41,930 bases of DNA, taken from the NCBI RefSeq assembly GCF_002101735.1, contig NZ_LQPE01000028.1:1-41930 (forward strand), written 5' to 3'. Under the pieces are notes generated by a model, which made no database searches, had not been told where the DNA came from, and saw only the letters and a list, made by a program, of their open reading frames with translations. This stretch comes from Mycobacterium kyorinense (GTDB taxonomy: Bacteria; Actinomycetota; Actinomycetes; Mycobacteriales; Mycobacteriaceae). The position numbers and the translations under genes are program-made. This document shows positions 23,949 to 33,086 of this stretch, one piece after another (the first letter of the stretch is position 1; each line of letters opens with the position of its first letter).

Positions 23949-26219
23949 CTAGACCCCCGCCCGCACTTGCGCGGCCGCTGCGACCATGTTGGTCAGCGAC
24001 GCCGTCACCTCGTCGACCGTGCGAGTCTTCAGCCCGCAGTCCGGGTTGACCCAAAGCCGTTCGGCCGGAACCGCATTCAGCGCGGCCTGCAGCGACTTTG
24101 CAATCTCGTCGGTGCTCGGCACCCGCGGTGAGTGGATGTCGTAGACCCCCGGCCCCACGCTGTTGGCGAACCCGACGGCGTTGAGGTCGTCGAGCACCTC
24201 CATGTGCGAGCGGGCCGCCTCGATCGAGGTGACGTCCGCGTCCAGGTCGGCGATCGCGCCGATCACCTCGCCGAACTCCGAATAGCACAAATGCGTGTGG
24301 ATCTGCGTCGAATCGGCGACGCCCGACGTCGCCAACCGGAACGCCCCGACCGCCCAGCTCAGGTACTCGTCCTGGTCGGCGCGCCGCAGCGGCAGCAACT
24401 CACGCAGCGCCGGCTCGTCGACCTGGATGACCCCGATACCCGCCGACTGCAGATCCACCGTCTCGTCGCGAATCGCCAGCGCGACCTGCCGAGCGGTGTC
24501 GGCCAACGGCTGGTCGTCGCGCACGAACGACCACGCCAGGATCGTCACCGGACCGGTGAGCATGCCCTTGACCGGCTTGTCGGTCAGCGACTGCGCGTAG
24601 GTGATCCAGTCGACGGTCATCGGCTGCGGCCGCGACACGTCGCCGTAGAGGATCGGCGGGCGCACGCAGCGGCTGCCGTAGGACTGCACCCATCCGTTCT
24701 GGGTGGCGAAGAACCCGTCGAGCTGTTCGGCGAAATACTGCACCATGTCGTTGCGTTCCGGCTCGCCGTGCACCAGCACGTCCAGGCCCAGCCGCTCCTG
24801 CAGCGCGATGACGTCGGCGATCTCGGCCTTCATCCGCCGCACGTACTCGTCCTGGTCGATCTCGCCGGACCGCAGCGCCGCGCGGGCCTTGCGGATCGCG
24901 GGGGTCTGCGGGTAGGAGCCAATCGTGGTGGTGGGCAGCACCGGCAGCTGCAGCCGCTCCTGCTGGCTGGCCCGGCGTTCGGCCGACGGGCCGCGCTGGG
25001 TGCCGGAGGCGACGATCGAGTCGATGCGGTCGCGAATCTGCCCGTTGTGCAGCCTCGGGTCCGAGCGCCGCGACGCCACGGCGGCATTGGAGGCGGCGAT
25101 CTCGTCGGCAACCGCCTCGCGGCCGTCGCGCAGTGCGCGCGCCAACGTGACCACCTCGTGCACCTTCTCGGCGCCGAAAGCCAGCCAGCTGCGCAGGTTG
25201 TCGTCCAGATCCGTTTCGGCGGCAAGCGAATACGGCACGTGCAGCGTCGAGCACGACGTGGACACCGCCACGTGGGCGGCCGAACCCAGGAGCGTCGCCA
25301 GTTTGCCCAGCGCTGCTTCGAGGTCGGTGCGCCAGACGTTGCGGCCGTTGACGATTCCGGCCACCAATGTCTTACCGGCGAGCTCTGGCACGGCGGCTAC
25401 CGCTGCGTCCGAGCCGCGCACCAGGTCCACGCCGATCGCTTCGACGGGCGTGCGGGCCAGCGCCGGCAGGGCAGCACCGGGGTCGCCGAAGTAGGTGGCG
25501 ACATGGATCGCCGGCCGCCTGCTCACCGAGCCCAGCGCGGAGTAGACCTTTTCGGCCAAGTGCGGCGCGTCGGCGGTGATGTCGGTGACCAGCACGGGCT
25601 CGTCGAGTTGCACCCATTCGGCGCCGTTGTCGGCCAGCAGCGACAGCAACTCGGTGTACACCGGGATCAGCTCGTCGAGCCGCTCGATCGGCGCGCCGGC
25701 GCCGTCCACCGCCTTGCTCAGCAGCAGGAACGTCATCGGACCGATGACCACCGGGCGCGCCGGAATGCCTTGGTCACGAGCCTCTTTCAGCTCAGAGAGC
25801 ACCTTGTCCGGGTTCAGTGTGAACCGGGTCCCGGGCGCGATCTCGGGAACCAGGTAGTGGTAGTTGGTGTCGAACCACTTGGTCATCTCCAACGGAGAGA
25901 TGTCGTCGGTGCCACGAGCTGCCGCAAAGTAGCGGTCCAGCTCGTCGGCGATGCCGTCTACGCGCTCCGGAAGCGCGCCGAGGAGCACCGCGGTGTCGAG
26001 CATCTGGTCGTAGTAGGAGAACGTGTTGACAGGGACCGAGTCCAGGCCCGCGGCCGCCAGCTCCGACCAGGTGTCGCGGCGCAGGGTGGCGGCGACGGAT
26101 TCCAACTCGGATCGGCTGGTCCGGCCGGCCCAGTAGCCTTCGGTGGCGCGTTTGAGTTCGCGGCGCGGGCCGATGCGCGGGGAGCCGGTGACGGTGGCGG
26201 TAAACGGTTGAGCAGTCAC
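23949..26219 (-). CDS. metE: Cobalamin-independent methionine synthase MetE
   Basis: A 756-residue MetE that transfers the methyl group of methyltetrahydropteroyl-triglutamate to homocysteine. The N-terminal half begins [19 protein letters not shown]. The C-terminal catalytic barrel contains [46 protein letters not shown] (zinc His-x-Cys) and [11 protein letters not shown] (second zinc Cys). It matches M. tuberculosis MetE very closely from memory. GTG 26219 is preferred, with GAAGGAC upstream and the N-terminus MTAQPF; GTG 26234 would add five residues. It is preceded by a cobalamin riboswitch, so expression should fall when B12 is available and MetH can work. Confidence 0.97.
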   Translation of the reverse strand: MTAQPFTATVTGSPRIGPRRELKRATEGYWAGRTSRSELESVAATLRRDTWSELAAAGLDSVPVNTFSYYDQMLDTAVLLGALPERVDGIADELDRYFAAARGTDDISPLEMTKWFDTNYHYLVPEIAPGTRFTLNPDKVLSELKEARDQGIPARPVVIGPMTFLLLSKAVDGAGAPIERLDELIPVYTELLSLLADNGAEWVQLDEPVLVTDITADAPHLAEKVYSALGSVSRRPAIHVATYFGDPGAALPALARTPVEAIGVDLVRGSDAAVAAVPELAGKTLVAGIVNGRNVWRTDLEAALGKLATLLGSAAHVAVSTSCSTLHVPYSLAAETDLDDNLRSWLAFGAEKVHEVVTLARALRDGREAVADEIAASNAAVASRRSDPRLHNGQIRDRIDSIVASGTQRGPSAERRASQQERLQLPVLPTTTIGSYPQTPAIRKARAALRSGEIDQDEYVRRMKAEIADVIALQERLGLDVLVHGEPERNDMVQYFAEQLDGFFATQNGWVQSYGSRCVRPPILYGDVSRPQPMTVDWITYAQSLTDKPVKGMLTGPVTILAWSFVRDDQPLADTARQVALAIRDETVDLQSAGIGVIQVDEPALRELLPLRRADQDEYLSWAVGAFRLATSGVADSTQIHTHLCYSEFGEVIGAIADLDADVTSIEAARSHMEVLDDLNAVGFANSVGPGVYDIHSPRVPSTDEIAKSLQAALNAVPAERLWVNPDCGLKTRTVDEVTASLTNMVAAAAQVRAGV

Positions 26220-26334
26220 GTGTTCGTCCTTCACTCGACAGGGTGGTCATCGCCAGACGGACGCACGGCACTACAACCGTTGCGGCCGAACGCCCATTCC
26301 GCGAGGCGATGAGCCGCCGGACGCGGCGCGCCCG

Positions 26335-26510
26335 GCACAGCCGGCAGGTCTTCGGACTCGCAGGCACGCACCGGAGGTGCTCCTACTGGCCGTCGCTTCC
26401 CGGTCTTTCGACCAGTGCTGATGACGGCGGTCGTTCCTGCATACCGCTGCGGGACAGTCCCGGACTCTCACCGGGTTCCCTCTCGCGACGCATTCTCAAC
26501 ATGCCTCGCT
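26335..26510 (-). promoter_or_regulatory. Cobalamin riboswitch upstream of metE
   Basis: Read on the minus strand, the leader shows the conserved elements of the cobalamin (AdoCbl-type) riboswitch in order: GGGAACCCGGTGAGAGTCC, then GGACTGTCCCGCAGCGGTA, the B12-box-like AGCACTGG, CCGGGAAGCGACGGCCAG, and the 3' signature GAGTCCGAAGACCTGCC. It lies about 115 bp before the metE start codon, leaving space for an expression platform. A riboswitch in front of metE is known in mycobacteria. The exact ends are approximate. Confidence 0.93.
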
Positions 26511-26553
26511 TGGTGCCGACACTTGTGCCGGCAGACCAGCTGCAAGATGCAGA

Positions 26554-27204
26554 TTACCCGGCCCGGAGCGCCTCGGCGATCTGCACGTCTCCGGTGTTGA
26601 ACTCGATGGTCCGGCGGATTGTCGAGTCGTCGTGCAGCGCGGCGGCCGCCACAAGCGCGACGTCCTCTCGCGGGACTTCGCGGCCGCGCGGCGCGCCACC
26701 GACCGCGATCCGCCCTGTCGCCGGTTCGAGGGTGAGCCGGCCCGGTCCGAGAATCGTCCAGTCCAGATCGCTCTCGCGCAGGTGGGCATCCGCTGCGGCT
26801 TTGGCCTCGGCATACGGGAAGAACGGGTCGTCTTGGGGGACACCGTGATCCGGCCCGGCGCCGAAGTAGGACACCATCACGAACCGCCGCACCCCGGCCT
26901 GCCCGGCCGCGTCGACGACGCGGATCGCGGCGTCGCGGTCGACGGCATACGTGCGGGCCGGGTTGCCGCCGCCCGCGCCGGCGGAGAACACGACGGCGTC
27001 CTGCCCGGCGAGCAGGTCGGCCAGCGCCGCGGTGTCGAGCTGCTCGATATCGGCGACGACGGGCTTTGCGCCCGTCGCTGCCACGTCGTCGGCGTGGTCG
27101 GGATTGCGGAAAACCGACGCCACCTCGTCGCCGCGCTCGGTCAGGATGCGGGCCAGATGCAGGGCGACCTTGCCGTGGCCGCCGATGATCACGATCCGTG
27201 CCAT
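26554..27204 (-). CDS. Atypical SDR / NAD(P)-binding NmrA-like protein
   Basis: A 216-residue atypical short-chain dehydrogenase-like protein. It has the N-terminal nucleotide-binding motif IIGGHGKVALHLARIL, GADVEQL-type strand residues (KPVVADIEQLD), VVFSAGAGGG, VRRFVMVSYFGAG and YAEAKAAADAHLRESDLDWTILGPGRL, characteristic of the NmrA/atypical-a5 group. Such proteins act as NAD(P)H-binding reductases or redox sensors. It lies upstream of metE on the same strand, but the riboswitch leader separates them, so metE is probably transcribed independently. Confidence 0.87.
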   Translation of the reverse strand: MARIVIIGGHGKVALHLARILTERGDEVASVFRNPDHADDVAATGAKPVVADIEQLDTAALADLLAGQDAVVFSAGAGGGNPARTYAVDRDAAIRVVDAAGQAGVRRFVMVSYFGAGPDHGVPQDDPFFPYAEAKAAADAHLRESDLDWTILGPGRLTLEPATGRIAVGGAPRGREVPREDVALVAAAALHDDSTIRRTIEFNTGDVQIAEALRAG

Positions 27205-27301
27205 GTCGGCGACGCTACCCGCCGGCTGAGCACCCCCGCCGCGAGCCGTCCAACGGGTTGGTCAACAATCGAGGCACAACTCATGTTCAAAGGAGAGCGT
27301 C

Positions 27302-28450
27302 ATGGCTGAAGCCGTCATCGTCGAGGCAGTTCGTTCACCGATCGGGAAGCGCAACGGCGGCCTGTCCGGCGTACACCCCGCCGACCTGTCCGCGCAGGTG
27401 CTCAACGGGCTCGTGCAGAAGGCCGGGATCGACCCGGAGATCGTCGACGACGTGATCTGGGGCTGCGTTATGCAGGCCGGCGAGCAGGCCCTCGACATCG
27501 CCCGGACCGCGCTGCTGACGGCCGGCTGGCCGGAGACCGTGCCCGGCGTGACCGTCGACCGTCAGTGCGGGTCCAGCCAGCAGTCGATCCACTTCGCTGC
27601 CGCCGGCGTGATTGCCGGGCACTACGACGTGGTCGTCGCCGGCGGTGTGGAGTCGATGTCGCGCACGCCGATGGGCTCATCGCTGGCCAACGGCGGGCGG
27701 CCATTCTCGCAGGCCTTCCTCGACCGCTACGACGGCGCGATCCCCAACCAGGGCATCGGCGCCGAGATGATCGCCGAGCAGTGGGGATTCGACCGCACGA
27801 CGCTCGACGAGTTCTCGCTGGGCTCCCACGAAAAAGCCGCGGCCGCACAGGATTCCGGCGCGTTCGACGACCAGATCGTGCCGATCAAAGACCAGGACGG
27901 CAACCCGGTGCTCAAGGACGAGGGCATCCGCCGTGGGACGCCGATGGAGAAGATGGCCCAGCTCAAGCCCGCATTCAAAGAGGACGGTGTGATTCACGCC
28001 GGCAACTCCAGCCAGATCTCCGACGGCTCGGCGGCGTTGCTGTTCATGTCCGCGGAGAAGGCGAAGTCGTTGGGCCTCAAGCCGATTGCCAAGGTGCACA
28101 CCGCGACGCTGGCCGGCGCCAACCCGGTCATCATGCTGACCGCGCCGATCCCCGCGACGCAGAAGGCGCTGAAGCGCTCCGGCCTCAAGCTGGAGGACAT
28201 CGGGGTGTTCGAGGTCAACGAGGCGTTCGCGCCGGTGCCGTTGGCGTGGTTGAAGGATATCGGGGCCGACGAGAAGAAGCTCAACCCCAACGGCGGCGCG
28301 ATCGCGCTGGGTCACCCGCTCGGCGGATCGGGCGCACGCATCATGACCACGATGCTCTATCACATGCGGGACAAGGGAATTCGCTACGGTTTGCAGACCA
28401 TGTGCGAGGGCGGCGGTCAGGCTAACGCCACCATCGTGGAGCTGCTGTGA
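27302..28450 (+). CDS. Acetyl-CoA acetyltransferase / 3-ketoacyl-CoA thiolase
   Basis: A 382-residue complete thiolase with all catalytic residues: Cys89 (VDRQCGSSQQ), His338 (LGHPLGGSGAR) and Cys368 (TMCEGGGQ), plus NEAFA. The N-terminus VIVEAVRSPIGKRNGGLSGVHPADL is close to FadA5/FadA6-type mycobacterial thiolases. The start is ATG 27302 with AAAGGAGAG upstream. It is followed by an enoyl-CoA hydratase gene with GTGA overlap, so the two form a beta-oxidation pair. In M. tuberculosis this position carries fragments (Rv1135A, Rv1136, from memory), so here the ancestral intact pair survives. Confidence 0.94.
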   Translation: MAEAVIVEAVRSPIGKRNGGLSGVHPADLSAQVLNGLVQKAGIDPEIVDDVIWGCVMQAGEQALDIARTALLTAGWPETVPGVTVDRQCGSSQQSIHFAAAGVIAGHYDVVVAGGVESMSRTPMGSSLANGGRPFSQAFLDRYDGAIPNQGIGAEMIAEQWGFDRTTLDEFSLGSHEKAAAAQDSGAFDDQIVPIKDQDGNPVLKDEGIRRGTPMEKMAQLKPAFKEDGVIHAGNSSQISDGSAALLFMSAEKAKSLGLKPIAKVHTATLAGANPVIMLTAPIPATQKALKRSGLKLEDIGVFEVNEAFAPVPLAWLKDIGADEKKLNPNGGAIALGHPLGGSGARIMTTMLYHMRDKGIRYGLQTMCEGGGQANATIVELL

Positions 28451-29235
28451 GCCAACCCGCGGTGCTCACCGAGCGCCGCGGCAACGTCTTGGTCATCACG
28501 ATCAACCGCCCGGAGGCCCGCAATTGCGTCAACGGCGCCGTCAGTACCGGCGTCGGTGACGCGCTCGAGCAGGCGCAGCACGACGCCGAGGTGCGCGCGG
28601 TGGTGATCACCGGCGCCGGTGACAAATCCTTTTGCGCCGGAGCCGATCTCAAGGCCATCGCACGTCGCGAGAACCTGTACCACCCCGACCACGGCGAGTG
28701 GGGCTTCGCCGGCTACGTGCACCACTTCATCGACAAGCCCACGATCGCGGCGGTCAACGGCACCGCGCTGGGCGGTGGAACCGAGCTGGCGCTGGCCAGC
28801 GACCTGGTGGTGGCCGAGGAGCGGGCGATGTTCGGGCTGCCCGAGGTGAAGGTCGGCTTGATCGCGGGCGCCGGCGGGGTGTTCCGGATCGTGCAGCAGC
28901 TGCCGCGCAAGGTGGGACTCGAAATGCTGTTCACCGGTGAGCCGATCAGCGCCGCCGATGCCCTGAAGTGGGGGCTGATCAACCAGGTGGTCCCGAACGG
29001 CACCGTGCTGGACGCCGCGCTGGCGCTGGCCGCGCGGGTCACGGTGAACGCGCCGCTGTCGATTCAGGCCAGCAAGCGGATCGCCTACGGCGCCGACGAC
29101 GGCGTCATACCCGACGAAGAACCCGGCTGGGCGCGTACCACACGGGAATTCGCGACGCTGCTGAAATCCGAGGACGCCAAAGAGGGCCCGTTGGCGTTCG
29201 CGGAGAAGCGTCAGCCGGTGTGGAAGGCGCGTTAG
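28447..29235 (+). CDS. Enoyl-CoA hydratase
   Basis: A 262-residue enoyl-CoA hydratase with TINRPEARNCVN, the oxyanion loops GAGDKSFCAGADLKAIAR and VNGTALGGGTELALASDLVV, and the catalytic Glu region FGLPEVKVGLIAGAGGVFRI (Pro-Glu-Val) of true hydratases. The C-terminus EKRQPVWKAR is typical. GTG 28447 overlaps the thiolase stop (GTGA). Its stop overlaps the convergent oxidoreductase stop by four bases. Together with the thiolase it would carry out two steps of beta-oxidation. Confidence 0.93.
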   Translation: MSQPAVLTERRGNVLVITINRPEARNCVNGAVSTGVGDALEQAQHDAEVRAVVITGAGDKSFCAGADLKAIARRENLYHPDHGEWGFAGYVHHFIDKPTIAAVNGTALGGGTELALASDLVVAEERAMFGLPEVKVGLIAGAGGVFRIVQQLPRKVGLEMLFTGEPISAADALKWGLINQVVPNGTVLDAALALAARVTVNAPLSIQASKRIAYGADDGVIPDEEPGWARTTREFATLLKSEDAKEGPLAFAEKRQPVWKAR

Positions 29236-30242
29236 CCCGCCAGCGTGTTCACGGCTCGGCTGAACAGGCTCGGAATCGCCCGGGCTGCCGGCACTATCGC
29301 GCGCCGAGCGATGGGTGGCGTCGTGCCCAAAACCAGCGCTCGGGTCAGCAGCCGGTAGTCGCGCGTGATGCGTCGCCACTGCGCATCGTAGGACCATGGG
29401 GCCTCGTCGGCTATCGCGTTCACCGCTGCGGCGGCTTGCTTGACCGCCAGGCTGATGCCCTCGCCGGTCAGCGCGTCCTCGTATCCGGCGGCGTCGCCGA
29501 CCAACAGCACCCGCCCGGCAACACGGCGCGAAACCACCTGGCGCAGCGGGCCGCAGCCGCGGGCCCGTCCGCGGTTGGCGCCCTGCAAGCAGTGCGCCAA
29601 CCGCGGGAACCAGGCGAGTTCGGGTGGGCGGGTGGACAGGATGGCCACGCCAACCAGATCGGGCTCGACCGGCGTGACATACGCCTCGCCCCATCGTGAC
29701 CAGTGCACCTCGACGAAGTCCGACCAGGCCGGCACGGAAAAGTGCCAGCGCACGCCGTAGCGTCGCGGTCGCCCGGCCACCGCCGTGATCCCGACCGCGC
29801 GGCGCACCGACGAGTGCAGTCCGTCGGCGGCCACCAACCACTTCGCCCGCACACCGGCCGCGGTCACACCGGCGGCATCTTGCTCAACACGAGTGATGCG
29901 CGTCGAGATCCATTCGGTGTCTTGTTCTTTGGCGCGCGCCGCCATGGCGGCATGCAGTGTCGTGCGCCGCACGCCGCGGCCGGGGCCGTGACGAAAGCGT
30001 GCCTGCACGCGGCGGTGCTCGCTGATGTAGGCGATGCCGCGGAACGGCAGGCCCGCCGGGTCCACATCCAGCGAGGTGAGTTCGGCAAGACCGCCGGGCA
30101 TCAGTCCCTCGCCGCAGGCCTTGTCGATCGGCTGCTCGCGCGGCTCGGCGACGATCACCGAAAGCCCTTGCCGGCGAGCATGTAACGCAGTGGCCAGCCC
30201 GCCGGGGCCGCCACCGGCGATCAGCACGTCGGCGTCAAACAT
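29232..30242 (-). CDS. FAD-dependent monooxygenase/oxidoreductase (Rv1138c-like, SrsC-like role)
   Basis: A 336-residue flavoprotein of the class A monooxygenase/geranylgeranyl-reductase superfamily. The FAD motif is LIAGGGPGGLATALHARRQG (GxGxxG form GGGPGG, residues 10-15), WLVAADGLHSSVRR is the DG motif, and VLLVGDAAGYEDALTGEGI is the second FAD motif. It overlaps the preceding methyltransferase gene by 8 bp and is the last gene of the type III PKS operon. In Streptomyces griseus srsABC a flavoprotein hydroxylase oxidises the alkylresorcinol ring after methylation; the same role is inferred here. It corresponds to Rv1138c by position. Confidence 0.88.
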   Translation of the reverse strand: MFDADVLIAGGGPGGLATALHARRQGLSVIVAEPREQPIDKACGEGLMPGGLAELTSLDVDPAGLPFRGIAYISEHRRVQARFRHGPGRGVRRTTLHAAMAARAKEQDTEWISTRITRVEQDAAGVTAAGVRAKWLVAADGLHSSVRRAVGITAVAGRPRRYGVRWHFSVPAWSDFVEVHWSRWGEAYVTPVEPDLVGVAILSTRPPELAWFPRLAHCLQGANRGRARGCGPLRQVVSRRVAGRVLLVGDAAGYEDALTGEGISLAVKQAAAAVNAIADEAPWSYDAQWRRITRDYRLLTRALVLGTTPPIARRAIVPAARAIPSLFSRAVNTLAG

Positions 30243-30735
30243 AACCCAGCGCTTCGTTTTCGACCCGGATCCGCACCCTCAGCAGCAGCGCGTTGGCCAC
30301 GGTGAATCCGAGCGCGGTCAGCCATGCCGTGTGCACCAACGGCAGGGCCACACCTTCGCTTACTACCGCCACGTAGTTCGGGTGATGCAGCCACCGGTAC
30401 GGACCACGCCGCACCAAGGGCTCCCGCGGTAGCACGATCACCAGGGTGTTCCACCGACGGCCCAACGTGGTCACACACCACCAGCGCAGTGTTTGGCTCA
30501 GTGCCACCACCACCAGCATCGGCCAGCCGAGCCAGCCGAAGAACGGCCGGTGCAATGTCCATACCTCGACCACGCAGCCGATCAGCAATGCGGCGTGCAC
30601 GGCAACCATCACCGGATAGTGGCTACGGCCAAACTCCTTGCCGCCGTGGGCGAAAGCCCATTGCGCGTTGCGCTTGGAGACGATCAGCTCAACCAGCCGT
30701 TCGATGCCGATCGCCGCGATCAGCAGGTAGTACAC
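30235..30735 (-). CDS. Isoprenylcysteine-carboxyl-methyltransferase-like membrane enzyme (Rv1139c-like)
   Basis: A 166-residue membrane protein with about four hydrophobic helices and the ICMT-family signature GPYRWLHHPNY (residues 111-121), which binds S-adenosylmethionine near the membrane, followed by a hydrophobic helix and a Glu near the end (VENEALGYV). The start is GTG 30735, two bases after the stop of the type III PKS gene; the longer open frame upstream runs inside that gene. SrsB of the Streptomyces srs operon belongs to the same family and methylates alkylresorcinols. The substrate here is inferred to be the lipid product of the PKS. Confidence 0.85.
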   Translation of the reverse strand: MYYLLIAAIGIERLVELIVSKRNAQWAFAHGGKEFGRSHYPVMVAVHAALLIGCVVEVWTLHRPFFGWLGWPMLVVVALSQTLRWWCVTTLGRRWNTLVIVLPREPLVRRGPYRWLHHPNYVAVVSEGVALPLVHTAWLTALGFTVANALLLRVRIRVENEALGYV

Positions 30736-30737
30736 GC

Positions 30738-31823
30738 CTACCAGCCGAGCAGCACGAGTTCCGAGCAGAACGCCGGACCCATCGCGATCATCAACCCGAA
30801 CGAGCCCGGCGGCGGCGGATCGGCCATGTTGGCCCGCAGCACGTCCAGAACCGACACGGACGACAGATTGCCGTTGATGCGCAACGAGTTTCGGGTGTGA
30901 TCCAGAGCGTCGACAGGCAAGTCCAAGACGTTCTCGATCGAGTCGATCACCTTCGGCCCGCCCGGGTGACAGACCCACGTCGAGATGTCCTCGGTGGTCA
31001 GCCCGTGGTCGGCGAGGAAGTTGCGGACGTCGTCGCCCAGGAATTTCTCGGCCACGGTGGTGACTTCGACGGACAAGACGATCTTGAAACCCTCGGTGCC
31101 GATCCGCCAGCCCATCACGTCTTCGGTGTCCGGGTAGATCCGGCTCCGGGTGGCCAGCACCCTTGGCCCAGTGGCTGTCCGGTTGGCGCCTTTGGCGATG
31201 ACGGCGCCCGCGGCGTCGCCGAAGAGGCTGGAGGCAACAAGATTGGCCACCGAATGGTCGTCGCGCTGAATAGTCAGCGAGCACAGTTCGACCGCCAGCA
31301 GCGCCGCCACCTGGTCGGGATAGGCACGCAGGTAGTCGTACATGCGCGCGACGCCGGCCGCGCCGGCCACACAGCCCAGCCCGAACAAAGGGAGACGTTT
31401 GACGTCGGGCCGCAGGCCGATCCGGGTGGCCAGCCGGGCTTCGAGTGTCGGCACCGCGAGCCCGGTCACGGTCGTGGAGAAGATGATGTCGACCTCGGAC
31501 GGTTTGATCTTGGCGGCGTCGAAAGCCGACAGCAGCGCTCGCTCGCCGAGGTCCAGGGCGACGTCGACGAAGGCGTCGTTGGCCTCGGTGAACCCGCTCA
31601 GCTCGCCGTAGCGGTGCAGCGGCAGCGCGTGGTGGCGGTGCTTGACCCCGCTGCTGGCGGTGAATCGCTGGAATTCTTCGCCGGCGAAGCCGGTCACCGC
31701 CGAGGAGATGTCCTCTTGGGTGTTGTAATGCGGCGGGAATTCGATGGTCGCCGCTGCGAGAGATGGGCTGGTTGCCGTGCGGGCCGCCAATGTCCGCACA
31801 CCAGGGGGGGTCACCGGGCGCAT
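30738..31823 (-). CDS. Type III polyketide synthase (chalcone/stilbene-synthase-like)
   Basis: A 361-residue type III polyketide synthase with the full catalytic triad: Cys151 (FGLGCVAGAAG), His286 (WVCHPGGPKV) and Asn319 (INGNLSSVSVL). The closing GFGLMIAMGPAFCSELVLL-like loop is also present. Its sequence resembles bacterial alkylresorcinol/alkylpyrone synthases and mycobacterial Pks10/11/18 rather than plant enzymes, so it probably extends a fatty acyl-CoA with malonyl units to a phenolic or pyrone lipid. It heads a leftward three-gene operon with a methyltransferase and a flavoprotein. ATG 31823 is used; no clear ribosome-binding site is seen. Confidence 0.93.
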   Translation of the reverse strand: MRPVTPPGVRTLAARTATSPSLAAATIEFPPHYNTQEDISSAVTGFAGEEFQRFTASSGVKHRHHALPLHRYGELSGFTEANDAFVDVALDLGERALLSAFDAAKIKPSEVDIIFSTTVTGLAVPTLEARLATRIGLRPDVKRLPLFGLGCVAGAAGVARMYDYLRAYPDQVAALLAVELCSLTIQRDDHSVANLVASSLFGDAAGAVIAKGANRTATGPRVLATRSRIYPDTEDVMGWRIGTEGFKIVLSVEVTTVAEKFLGDDVRNFLADHGLTTEDISTWVCHPGGPKVIDSIENVLDLPVDALDHTRNSLRINGNLSSVSVLDVLRANMADPPPPGSFGLMIAMGPAFCSELVLLGW

Positions 31824-31946
31824 CCTGACATCGTATCCATGTAGGAAAGCACGCTATTGGACCTTCGTTAGTTCAAATCCCGCAGAGTGGAATGCTGGCT
31901 GACAGATTCGCCCCCGCACGCCCGTCGCGATCGATAGGTTGGGGTT

Positions 31947-33086
31947 GTGCGGATTCTTGTGACCGGCGCAACAGGCTACGTCGGATCCCGCCTGGTCACA
32001 GCGTTACTCGCCGAGGGCCACGAGGTGGTGGCCGCCACCCGCAACCCCGAGCGGCTGGGGGGATTGGGCTGGTGCGACGAGGTCTCGGCCGTCGTGCTCG
32101 ACGCCTCCGACCCGGCGTCTGCGCGCGCAGCGCTCACCGTCGCCGCGCCCCTCGACGTCGTCTACTACCTGGTGCACACCATCGGCCAGCCCGGCTTCCG
32201 AGGCGTCGACGAGGCCGCGGCGGCCAACGTCGCGGTGGCCGCCAAAAATGCCGGGGTACGGCGGATCGTCTACCTCGGCGGCTTCGTGCCGGACGGCGAC
32301 GCGCTCTCCGAACACCTGACCAGCCGGGCCGAAGTGGCCGCCGCGCTGTCCGTCGAGAACGGCCCCGAGGTGGTGTGGCTGGGCGCGGCGATGATCCTGG
32401 GCGCCGGCTCGACGTCATTCGAGATGCTGCGCTATGTCGGCGACCGGTTCCCGTTGATGCCGATACCGCCGTGGATGGACAACCCGGTGGACCCGATATC
32501 CATTCGCGACGTGCTGCACTATCTGCTGGCTGCCGCCGATTCCGGGCTGGTACCGCCGGGCGCGTACGACATCGCCGGTCCCGACACCACTTCCTATAGC
32601 GCGCTGCTGAAAACCTATGCGCGGATCAGTGGTCAGTGGCATACCGGCCTGCCGGTGCGCGGGGTGGACACGTCGGTGGCCTCCCGCGTGACCGCGCTCG
32701 CTTTGCCGGTGCCCGACGGGCTGGCTGCCGATCTGGTCGAGTCGCTGGATCATCCGATGTGTGCCTCCGGCAACGGCCTTCGTGATCTGGTGCCCGAGCC
32801 GCCCGGCGGCCTGATCGGCGTCGAGGAAGCGATCAGGCGGTCGTTGTCGAGCCGCCGGCCCAAACCGGTCAACGAGTTGGCCGACCCGCATCACCTCGCC
32901 GACAGCGACCCGGTCTGGGCCGGCGGCGACACGCTGCGGATCCGGCGGCTCGCCCAAGCCGTCACGCCGTCGATAGCGCGGCCCGGTCTCGGGCTGGTCG
33001 ACAGCGTCCCAGGCCCCATCGCCGGTGCACTGCGCACCGGCCTCGACATGCTGATCACTCTGACCCCGAAGGTGCGTTCTGCATGA
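31947..33086 (+). CDS. NAD(P)-binding NmrA/atypical-SDR family protein
   Basis: A 379-residue protein with an N-terminal atypical SDR domain: ILVTGATGYVGSRLVTALLAEGHEVVAATRN (TGATGYVG at residues 6-13), DVVYYLVHTIG, VRRIVYLGGFVPDG and PISIRDVLHYLLAAA. The C-terminal 120 residues form an extra domain of unknown role. Similar two-part proteins are common in mycobacteria as predicted NAD(P)H-dependent reductases of lipid metabolism. The start is GTG 31947. The following CPBP gene overlaps by ATGA, so they form an operon, divergent from the type III PKS operon. Confidence 0.85.
   Translation: MRILVTGATGYVGSRLVTALLAEGHEVVAATRNPERLGGLGWCDEVSAVVLDASDPASARAALTVAAPLDVVYYLVHTIGQPGFRGVDEAAAANVAVAAKNAGVRRIVYLGGFVPDGDALSEHLTSRAEVAAALSVENGPEVVWLGAAMILGAGSTSFEMLRYVGDRFPLMPIPPWMDNPVDPISIRDVLHYLLAAADSGLVPPGAYDIAGPDTTSYSALLKTYARISGQWHTGLPVRGVDTSVASRVTALALPVPDGLAADLVESLDHPMCASGNGLRDLVPEPPGGLIGVEEAIRRSLSSRRPKPVNELADPHHLADSDPVWAGGDTLRIRRLAQAVTPSIARPGLGLVDSVPGPIAGALRTGLDMLITLTPKVRSA

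Noticed and set aside
24132..26312. 726-residue open frame opposite metE
   Set aside because: It is a complementary-strand shadow of metE, caused by high GC; the His/Arg/Gln/Val-rich composition is typical of such shadows and no domain is visible.
31864..31905. GTTCAAATCC motif resembling a tRNA T-loop
   Set aside because: The flanking bases do not form a T-stem, and no anticodon arm or acceptor stem can be folded around it.
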